This document shows, piece by piece, positions 1 to 5,506 of a DNA stretch of 10,513 nt. A program made the translations under genes and the position numbers. Location: assembly GCA_002421405.1 (NCBI GenBank), contig DIJY01000011.1, forward strand, positions 5,194 to 15,706, read 5' to 3'. The stretch is from Caryophanales bacterium UBA5632. GTDB lineage: Bacteria; Bacillota_I; Bacilli_A; Izemoplasmatales; Hujiaoplasmataceae. Each line of letters starts with the position of its first letter. Position 1 is the stretch's first letter. The notes beneath the pieces are model-generated. The model worked only from the letters and a program-made list of their open reading frames with translations, did not search any database and was not told where the DNA came from.

Positions 1-182
1 GGAATCTTATTGGAACAATGCAAGATTTTACGCGTTTGTTTTAACGTTGTTTCCACCGTTCTTAACGATTGATTTGCGAGTCGATTTAAAACGCCCATCA
101 AAGAAGCGTCGATTTGAATCAATTTGCCATCTTCTAATATTTCTAGGATTCCGATTGAATTTCGCAAGATATATTCTATCAT
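1..182 (-). CDS. Partial gene, 5' end only; unknown, faintly ComK-like
   Basis: An open frame starts with ATG at 182 and runs off the window edge without a stop, giving about 60 residues that begin MIEYILRNSIGILEILEDGK. I chose this ATG because GGGTGAT lies just upstream and could pair with the end of 16S rRNA. No signal peptide or membrane segment is visible. The segment with NRLANQSLRTVETT followed by TRKILHCSNKIP loosely recalls the N-terminal part of ComK-type competence regulators, where a Ser/Thr-rich turn is followed by a basic helix and a K-x-P-I strand. This resemblance is from memory and weak. The gene follows the terminator of the ATPase gene, so it is probably a separate transcription unit. 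The frame is well supported as coding; the function is not. Confidence 0.45.
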   Translation of the reverse strand, partial: MIEYILRNSIGILEILEDGKLIQIDASLMGVLNRLANQSLRTVETTLKQTRKILHCSNKI

Positions 183-197
183 AGTATCACCCATTCC

Positions 198-226
198 ACT
201 ATAACAAATATTTCACGAAATGAATT
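198..226 (-). promoter_or_regulatory. Weak candidate promoter with an internal palindrome
   Basis: On the minus strand a TATAGT hexamer (198-203) lies 15 nt before the ATG at 182. The possible -35 (221-226, AATTCA) is poor. Between them is a perfect 5+5 inverted repeat, ATTTC-AC-GAAAT (210-221), placed where an operator could act. The leader would be only about 8 nt, which weakens the promoter reading. The palindrome is visible directly; any regulatory role is inferred. Confidence 0.25.
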
Positions 227-228
227 TG

Positions 229-262
229 AAAAAAAATAAAAGCCGCCATTTGATTGGCGGCT
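229..262 (-). terminator. Rho-independent terminator of the ABC ATPase gene
   Basis: On the minus strand, just after the TAA at 270-272, an 8-bp stem AGCCGCCA/TGGCGGCT (255-262 with 241-248) encloses a 6-nt loop. It is followed by an almost pure T tract (240-229). The other strand lacks a T tract after the hairpin, so the signal works in one direction. It ends the ATPase transcript and separates it from the partial gene at 1-182. Confidence 0.93.
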
Positions 263-269
263 GATTGAA

Positions 270-1403
270 TTATTGAGCTACATCGACTTTAACAGGCGTG
301 CCTTTGAGAATTCTTAGTTCGTTATCGACATCGAAGAAATGGCATTTGTTCATGTTAAAAGCGAGATTAATTTTATCGCCAATATGAACGTCACTTCTTG
401 CGTTGACTTTCGCAATGATGTTTGTATTGCCAATCGAGATGTGGATGTTGGTTTCAGCGCCGAGTAATTCAGCGACGTCAACGAGTAAGTTCGCAGAAGA
501 ATCTTTGTAAGTTTCTAAAGCAACCAATTCATCATGAATATCTTCAGGGCGAATGCCTAAAACGATTTGACGATCTAAATAGTCTTTATCTTTTAATAAA
601 GCAAATTTAGGTTCTGGCACTTTGAATTTTAAGTTTTCACAATAGAATATTCCGTCTTTATGAACTTCACCGGTTAAGAAATTCATTGCAGGGGTGCCGA
701 TGAATCCCGCTACGAACATGTTGTTAGGATTGTCATAAATGTCTTTTGGTGCACCGATTTGTTGGATGCGTCCATCTTTCATGACAACGATTCTCGTTGC
801 CATGGTCATGGCTTCAATTTGGTCATGGGTTACGTAAATCGTGGTTGTTCCCAGTCTTTCATGAAGTTTAATTAATTCTGCTCTCATTGCAACACGAAGT
901 TTCGCATCAAGATTGGAGAGGGGTTCGTCCATTAAGAATACTTTCGCATCACGAACAATGGCGCGACCTAAAGCAACACGTTGTCTTTGTCCACCGGATA
1001 ATGCTTTTGGTTTTCTATCAAGATAACCGGTTAAGCCTAAAATATCAGCGGCGTTTTTAACGCGACGTTCAATTTCATCTTTTGGCATCTTTCTAAGTTT
1101 TAATCCGAAAGCCATGTTGTCATAAACTGACATGTGAGGATAAAGTGCGTAAGATTGGAAAACCATCGCGATGTTTCTGTCTTTAGGAGCGACATCGTTG
1201 ACCATTACGTCATCGATATAGAGTTCTCCTGCCGTGATTTCTTCAAGTCCAGCGACCATCCGAAGGGTGGTTGATTTACCGCAACCTGACGGTCCAACGA
1301 AAACGATAAATTCTTTGTCTTTGACTTCTAAGGAGAAGTCGAATACGGCTTGAACACCATTGTCATAAATCTTGTCTAAATGTTTAAAAGATAATGTTGC
1401 CAT
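270..1403 (-). CDS. Carbohydrate ABC importer ATPase, MalK/MsmK/UgpC type
   Basis: This 377-residue protein is a full-length nucleotide-binding subunit of a CUT1-type sugar importer, working at the inner face of the membrane as a dimer on two permeases. All catalytic motifs are intact: Walker A GPSGCGKST (37-45), Q-loop Gln83, signature LSGGQ (135-139), Walker B VFLMDEP (155-161), D-loop SNLD (163-166) and switch His193. After about residue 235 comes the MalK-type regulatory extension with OB/TOBE folds, including GIRPEDIH. The start is supported by AGGAGGT (1409-1415) 5 nt before the ATG. The gene has its own candidate promoter and terminator and is separated from the permeases by the polyphosphate genes. 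That arrangement fits an MsmK-like ATPase shared among several importers, but the actual sugar cannot be told from sequence. Confidence 0.95.
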   Translation of the reverse strand: MATLSFKHLDKIYDNGVQAVFDFSLEVKDKEFIVFVGPSGCGKSTTLRMVAGLEEITAGELYIDDVMVNDVAPKDRNIAMVFQSYALYPHMSVYDNMAFGLKLRKMPKDEIERRVKNAADILGLTGYLDRKPKALSGGQRQRVALGRAIVRDAKVFLMDEPLSNLDAKLRVAMRAELIKLHERLGTTTIYVTHDQIEAMTMATRIVVMKDGRIQQIGAPKDIYDNPNNMFVAGFIGTPAMNFLTGEVHKDGIFYCENLKFKVPEPKFALLKDKDYLDRQIVLGIRPEDIHDELVALETYKDSSANLLVDVAELLGAETNIHISIGNTNIIAKVNARSDVHIGDKINLAFNMNKCHFFDVDNELRILKGTPVKVDVAQ

Positions 1404-1438
1404 GAAATACCTCCTATTTAAATCATAAAATCAAATAT

Positions 1439-1467
1439 AGTATAACGATAATTGGTAAAAATGCCTA
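1439..1467 (-). promoter_or_regulatory. Candidate promoter of the ABC ATPase gene
   Basis: On the minus strand, TAGGCA (1462-1467, four of six matches to the -35 consensus) is followed after 17 nt by TATACT (1439-1444, five of six matches to the -10). Transcription would start near 1432, leaving a leader of about 29 nt that carries the AGGAGGT ribosome binding site. The -35 overlaps a small inverted repeat TGCC-CATA-GGCA just after the stop of the preceding gene. Confidence 0.5.
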
Positions 1468-1484
1468 TGGGCAAGTTGCACAAA

Positions 1485-2039
1485 CTATGCTCTATAAAGC
1501 AAATATAGGGCTAAAGCACCTTGAAAAGACTTAATATCAATCCCGGTTTTCATCATAAAATGATCGAGTCGATAATTCAAAGTGTTGCGGTGCATAAAAA
1601 GACGTTTCGATGCTTTTGAAGCATTTTGATTTTCTTTAATAAATCCTAAGACCGAATCGATGGTATCTGATCCTACAAGTTGAGTATAATAATTCTTGAG
1701 CGTATTTTTGATGTCAGTTAATTTGAGGAAAACAATTTCAGGAATGACTTGTTCAATATGATAAACGCCCACATTAAGTCTTTCTAGACAAGGTAAGACA
1801 TCATCAATGGGAAAATCAAGCGAACTTGGAGCGACAAAAGCGGTGAAGTCATGGTAAAGTTCTTGAATTACTAATTCCCGAAATTCTTGAAGGTTCATCG
1901 CCTCTTCGTCATCAATGCCTAATTTTATGAGGTTATCTTTGCGTCCGAGTAATGAAATGCCCGGATAAATAGACAAAAACGCGACCAAGGATTCTTCGTC
2001 GACGTTTTTTAAATAGAGATAGATTGTTTTCATGCCCAT
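1485..2039 (-). CDS. Short PucR/CdaR-type helix-turn-helix regulator
   Basis: This is a 184-residue probable DNA-binding regulator. The C-terminal third (about 127-181) is the PucR-type HTH: a helix ending in ENQNASKASKRLFMHRNT, then the conserved HRNTLNYRLD (150-159), a KTGIDI turn and a closing LALYLLY helix. Classical CdaR/PucR proteins are roughly twice this length and carry a sugar-diacid or GAF sensory region. Here the N-terminal 125 residues are short and may be a degenerate GGDEF-like domain. An upstream in-frame start at 2105 exists but lies inside the preceding gene. I prefer ATG 2039 because GGAGGT (2046-2051) lies 6 nt upstream of it, whereas the next ATG (2033) would be 12 nt away. 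It follows the DUF4956 gene by 19 nt and is the last gene of the VTC unit, next to the ATPase gene. Its targets are unknown. Confidence 0.82.
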   Translation of the reverse strand: MGMKTIYLYLKNVDEESLVAFLSIYPGISLLGRKDNLIKLGIDDEEAMNLQEFRELVIQELYHDFTAFVAPSSLDFPIDDVLPCLERLNVGVYHIEQVIPEIVFLKLTDIKNTLKNYYTQLVGSDTIDSVLGFIKENQNASKASKRLFMHRNTLNYRLDHFMMKTGIDIKSFQGALALYLLYRA

Positions 2040-2058
2040 GGCCACACCTCCAAAATGA

Positions 2059-2742
2059 TTAGATGACGTAGTCGCCTCGGTAACTGAGCAACATGACTTG
2101 ATCAACGCCTTTTAATGATTTTAAAGCATTGATCCGTTTGGTAATATCCTTTTGACCACGTACTTCGAAGGTAAATTCGGCTTTATCTTCAAGAATGGTT
2201 TTATTTCTAATTTGGAATTTAGTGTAAACATCCTTAATGCCAGCGAGTAAATTATCTTCATCAAACTCGCCTGAAAGACGAATGATTAAGATAAAAGGCG
2301 TCGTAAAAAGTTCTAAAGATTGAACCATTAATATGCAAAGTCCAATCACCACTGAGCCAATCACCGCAAGCAACCAGGAGTTCGCGCCAACCGTAATGCC
2401 GACACCAATCGTCCAAAACATAAAGATGGTGTCAAGCGGGTTTTTAATGGCGGTTCTAAAACGCACAATTGAAAGTGCACCCACCATCCCGAGCGATAAT
2501 ACAATATTGGATGCGACCGCCATGATGACCATCGCGGTTACTAAAGCAGCGACGGGTAACGTCATCGCAAAGCTTTTGTTATAAACGGTGGTTTGATAAC
2601 TGAGTTTATAAATAAAAAGCACCCATAAACTGAGAATAAAGGCAATCACAAGATTTAAAATAACTTCAGTTACCGTTAACTCCATCGATTGAATTTGATC
2701 AAAAAAATCACTAATTGCTAAAATGTATGGACTCAAAGCCAT
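2059..2742 (-). CDS. DUF4956 family membrane protein
   Basis: This 227-residue inner-membrane protein has about four transmembrane helices (roughly 27-46, 62-83, 105-117 and 122-140). The family hallmark GALSIVRFRTAIKNPLD (88-104) lies between helices 2 and 3. The soluble tail (150-227) alternates strands and helices and ends in GVDQVMLLSYRGDY, like a small ACT-type or ferredoxin-like cytoplasmic domain. Function is not established. The family commonly lies beside VTC-domain proteins, as here, so a role in handling or localising polyphosphate is a reasonable guess. The gene follows the VTC gene by 12 nt and is therefore likely co-transcribed. The ribosome binding site is modest (AGAAG 9 nt upstream, or GAGGG touching the ATG), which suggests coupling to translation of the gene before it. 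Confidence 0.88.
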   Translation of the reverse strand: MALSPYILAISDFFDQIQSMELTVTEVILNLVIAFILSLWVLFIYKLSYQTTVYNKSFAMTLPVAALVTAMVIMAVASNIVLSLGMVGALSIVRFRTAIKNPLDTIFMFWTIGVGITVGANSWLLAVIGSVVIGLCILMVQSLELFTTPFILIIRLSGEFDEDNLLAGIKDVYTKFQIRNKTILEDKAEFTFEVRGQKDITKRINALKSLKGVDQVMLLSYRGDYVI

Positions 2743-2754
2743 CCCTCAATTCTT

Positions 2755-3429
2755 CTAGTTGAACAAGATGATCCAACCCATGTAATATTTTGAAAACGAA
2801 CACACTTGGTATTTATGTGAAAATACCACTTTACGAATCATTTCGGGAATGAAGCCAGAATACTTCACTTCTAAAATCATCAATCCAGGTTCATGGACTT
2901 TTCGTGCAAAACCAGGACTATTTCCAAACTGATAAGCCACGATTTCTTTATCAAAGGTGATTCGAACATCGCCCTCAGGATAGATGTAGGCTTCTCTTGC
3001 GTAATCAACGACAACCTCAGGATGCAAATCATCCATTTTCATCCGTGTGACGATATCGGCAATGAGAGGTATATCAAGGTGTTCATATAAAACATCAAAA
3101 TCCCGATCAATTAATGCATTGGATAATTCTTGAGTTACCCACATCGATTCTTTACCGGTGAGATTGCCAACCTTGGTTTTGAATTCTAATCTGACATCAT
3201 CGCGACTGTAAGAACGTAAACGAAACTTTTGATGGTATTCAATGCCATCCGCCTTCTCACTCACCCGCGATGCGTACAAATCATCAAAATAGACGCTGGA
3301 TACGAAGTAGTCGCGGGTGGTGGAATTGGCGTGTGAATCAAGGGTCATCAAAAGTGATAGTTGATCTCTTAATTTGCGGTATTCCTCATAAGTAATTAAA
3401 AACTTTAGTTCTGTCCGTTTGATATCCAA
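2755..3429 (-). CDS. VTC-domain polyphosphate polymerase
   Basis: A protein of about 224 residues made almost entirely of a VTC tunnel domain, which in yeast Vtc4 builds polyphosphate from the ATP gamma-phosphate using a metal ion. The basic tunnel signatures are present: RTELKF (5-10), YFDD (47-50), KFRLRSY (68-74), LEFKTK (81-86), Arg145 in VDYAREAY, DVRITFD (154-160), ILEVKY with Glu187 (185-190) and SFSKYYMG with Lys214 (211-218). No SPX domain or membrane helix is attached; the adjacent DUF4956 protein may supply the membrane part. The frame is open from a TTG at 3462, but that start overlaps a likely promoter and has no ribosome binding site. The TTG at 3429 has AGAGGA (3440-3445) 10 nt upstream and gives an N-terminus ending just before the first conserved motif. 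Identity is strong; the exact start is moderate. Confidence 0.88.
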   Translation of the reverse strand: MDIKRTELKFLITYEEYRKLRDQLSLLMTLDSHANSTTRDYFVSSVYFDDLYASRVSEKADGIEYHQKFRLRSYSRDDVRLEFKTKVGNLTGKESMWVTQELSNALIDRDFDVLYEHLDIPLIADIVTRMKMDDLHPEVVVDYAREAYIYPEGDVRITFDKEIVAYQFGNSPGFARKVHEPGLMILEVKYSGFIPEMIRKVVFSHKYQVCSFSKYYMGWIILFN

Positions 3430-3464
3430 ACTATCCACGTCCTCTTGATACAGGTTCTTCAAAA

Positions 3465-3492
3465 ATTATAGCACAGAATTGTGATAAAGAAT
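3465..3492 (-). promoter_or_regulatory. Extended -10 promoter of the VTC-DUF4956-PucR unit
   Basis: On the minus strand the sequence reads TGCTATAAT, a perfect -10 TATAAT (3465-3470) with the extended TGn element directly before it. The region where a -35 would sit (about 3487-3492, CATTCT) matches poorly, which is common for extended -10 promoters. Transcription should start near 3458, leaving a leader of about 29 nt before the preferred TTG start at 3429. It lies in the 55-nt AT-rich gap after the permease operon. Confidence 0.65.
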
Positions 3493-3517
3493 GATGGTTT
3501 TTTTATTTTATTATTTT

Positions 3518-4528
3518 TTATTCGCCGGTAATACCCGTTTTTTCGATGCCTTGTACGAATGATTTTTGACCAACGAAATAAATCAATAGTAAAGGAATAA
3601 TGGAAATAACGGTCGCAGCCATTTTGAAAGATTCAACCAGTTGCATCCCTGAAGTTTCATCGGGACGGGATGGATCAGTAGATCGAGTGCCAAATAAAGA
3701 GTCAAATTTACCAAGTTGATTGGTAAAGAGTGGTATGCCATCACCAACAAGCATATTCGTTACATAAGTTTCATTCCAGTTCCATACGAATGAAAATAAG
3801 AAAACAACGACGATGGTCGAAAGCGATAACTTAATGGTGATATGCCAGAATAATTGTGCGGGGTTCGCACCGTCAATTTTACCGGCTTCATATAAGTCGT
3901 TGGGAATTAATTTAAAGAAATTCACAAAAATCATGATGAGAATTGCGCTATTTATCCCTTGGCCAAAGAACGCCATAATCAATTGTGATTGATACGTGTT
4001 CAAGCCTTTTCCAACGCCAGTCCAATTCAATTGTTGATAAAGCGAATTGAACATGTTGTACTGAGTAATCAAAAGAATAGGAACCGGAATTATAAAAGAG
4101 AGTAATAAGATGGTATAGAGAAATTTTTTCCCTTTGAACTCATATCGAGCAAATGCAAATCCGGTTAAGGCAGATATGATTGTTTGGAAAATAGCTAAAA
4201 AGAATGAATACTTAATCGAATTGACTAAGGATACCGAACCATTTAAAACCCTCCATGCAACCGAAAAATTCGAAAACGAGAAGACTTTGGGAAACCAAAC
4301 AACTTCAGGGTTGACTAGATCGGCTGATGTCATGAAAGAAAGTGAAATCATCTTTAAGATAGGATACAAGAAAACATAAGCAATGGTCACTAAGAAAAGG
4401 TAGATAATAATTTGCGAAAGAATGTGCGTCAGTTTTGATTTGTGAGTGCGAAGGTATTCTTTGGTATTATCTTTGAGGATGATGGTTTTTGACTTCATAA
4501 GTCCAAATTTAGCTAGTAATGTTTTCAT
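3518..4528 (-). CDS. Carbohydrate ABC permease, MalG type
   Basis: This 336-residue inner-membrane permease is the second half of a CUT1 sugar channel. Six hydrophobic helices are visible (about 39-61, 107-127, 136-157, 184-205, 236-254 and 305-320). The cytoplasmic EAA loop that docks on the ATPase reads EAGKIDGANPAQLFWH from residue 214. The N-terminal cytoplasmic tail of about 35 residues is somewhat longer than usual for MalG. The start ATG overlaps the preceding TGA in ATGA, with GGGAGGT 9 nt upstream formed by the last codons of the partner permease, so translation is coupled. It is the last gene of the permease operon. No hairpin terminator follows, only AT-rich sequence, so some read-through into the VTC unit is possible. 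Confidence 0.93.
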   Translation of the reverse strand: MKTLLAKFGLMKSKTIILKDNTKEYLRTHKSKLTHILSQIIIYLFLVTIAYVFLYPILKMISLSFMTSADLVNPEVVWFPKVFSFSNFSVAWRVLNGSVSLVNSIKYSFFLAIFQTIISALTGFAFARYEFKGKKFLYTILLLSFIIPVPILLITQYNMFNSLYQQLNWTGVGKGLNTYQSQLIMAFFGQGINSAILIMIFVNFFKLIPNDLYEAGKIDGANPAQLFWHITIKLSLSTIVVVFLFSFVWNWNETYVTNMLVGDGIPLFTNQLGKFDSLFGTRSTDPSRPDETSGMQLVESFKMAATVISIIPLLLIYFVGQKSFVQGIEKTGITGE

Positions 4529-5505
4529 TCTGCAACCACCTCCCTGCTTTTCTGTTTAAGGCGTCTCTTAGCAATGTCTTCCATGTTTAAACGTTGAATC
4601 GAAGATAAAGTGACTTGTTTGACTTTTTCAGGTCTGCCTAAGAGGAGATAAGCGATTCCGACCAATCCAAACACCACGAGAGAATAAATAAATGCGAAGG
4701 TTGAGGCGAGTCCTATGCCAGCTGCGGAAGTATAAATTGAATTTTGAATCGTGTAGTAAACCGGATTTAATGCGAAGGTTCCTAATTGGACAATCGTAAA
4801 GACAGCCGTGATAAATGCGGTCGGTTTTACGATTGGAACTTTAATTTTCCATAGAATTTGCCAACCATTCGCGCCATCGATTTTCGCTGCTTCATAGAGA
4901 TTGACATTGATTTTTTGAAGCGCATTCAAAAATAGAATAACAGGAATTCCGGTAAACCATAAAACCATGGTAAAGTTTGAAAATAATCCAGACAACGCTT
5001 CTGCAAGTCCGGGACTATAGGACATAATCATTTTAAATACAATATTTTTTTCATAATCAAGCAGCGTTCCTGCCCCATTCCAACGAAGAATGCCAATAAC
5101 GGGACCACTCATGATAATAACCGGTAAGAAATAAATGACACGGAATACACTTTGACCTTTAACGCCCGTATTCAGTAAAATTGCCAAAATGAAAGCAACA
5201 ATAATAATCGTGGGGACATAGGTCGCTTCCATAATCACAAAATCGATTAATTGTGGAAAGAAATACAAGTTTCTAAATGCAATCCCAAAGTTTCCGGCAG
5301 TAACATTTAAATTATAAGTATAAACCAAAGTGTTGGCTTCTCGGGTGATTTGAAATGCCGTATTATAAATCGTTTGAAAGAAAGGATAAACAACAAAAAC
5401 GGTAAATCCGATCAGCCAAGGCAAAATGAATAGATAAGCAATTTTATTCTGGTTTTCAATATTTGACGTTGCCGTCAAATTTTTTAGAGTATTATTTTTT
5501 GCCAT
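4525..5505 (-). CDS. Carbohydrate ABC permease, MalF type
   Basis: A 326-residue inner-membrane permease, partner of the downstream MalG-type protein. It has the family's N-terminal signature helix (IAYLFILPWLIGFTVFVVYP), further helices across the middle, and an EAA loop EAAKIDGANGWQILWK from about residue 205, followed by KVPIVKPTAF. A GTG three codons upstream (5514) is possible but lies within the ribosome binding site. ATG 5505 has GGAGGT (5513-5518) 7 nt upstream and starts one base after the TAA of the preceding gene. The ribosome binding site is made by the last Gly-Gly-Glu codons of the DUF5696-like gene, which implies strong coupling of the two proteins. The tail after the last helix is basic and about 30 residues long. 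Transported substrate unknown. Confidence 0.92.
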   Translation of the reverse strand: MAKNNTLKNLTATSNIENQNKIAYLFILPWLIGFTVFVVYPFFQTIYNTAFQITREANTLVYTYNLNVTAGNFGIAFRNLYFFPQLIDFVIMEATYVPTIIIVAFILAILLNTGVKGQSVFRVIYFLPVIIMSGPVIGILRWNGAGTLLDYEKNIVFKMIMSYSPGLAEALSGLFSNFTMVLWFTGIPVILFLNALQKINVNLYEAAKIDGANGWQILWKIKVPIVKPTAFITAVFTIVQLGTFALNPVYYTIQNSIYTSAAGIGLASTFAFIYSLVVFGLVGIAYLLLGRPEKVKQVTLSSIQRLNMEDIAKRRLKQKSREVVAE

Positions 5506-5506
5506 C

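Noticed and set aside
422..610. Plus-strand open frame of 62 codons
   Set aside because: It lies antisense inside the intact ABC ATPase gene and its product has no recognisable features. The other plus-strand frames in the window (for example 4134-4379, 7558-7854, 8675-8947) fail for the same reason.
1462..1473. Small hairpin TGCC-CATA-GGCA followed by five T on the minus strand, as terminator of the PucR unit
   Set aside because: The stem is only 4 bp and it overlaps the candidate -35 of the next gene. It is too weak to call.
2040..2105. 22-residue N-terminal extension of the PucR-type regulator
   Set aside because: The extension lies over the end of the DUF4956 gene and the ribosome binding site region. 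GGAGGT at 2046-2051 clearly serves the ATG at 2039.
3463..3517. Possible terminator after the MalG-type gene
   Set aside because: The stretch is AT-rich, but I find no stem-loop before a T tract in the direction of transcription.
4525..4528. TGA recoded to tryptophan, as in mycoplasmas
   Set aside because: TGA works as the stop of the MalF-type gene in an ATGA overlap, and conserved tryptophans are encoded by TGG.
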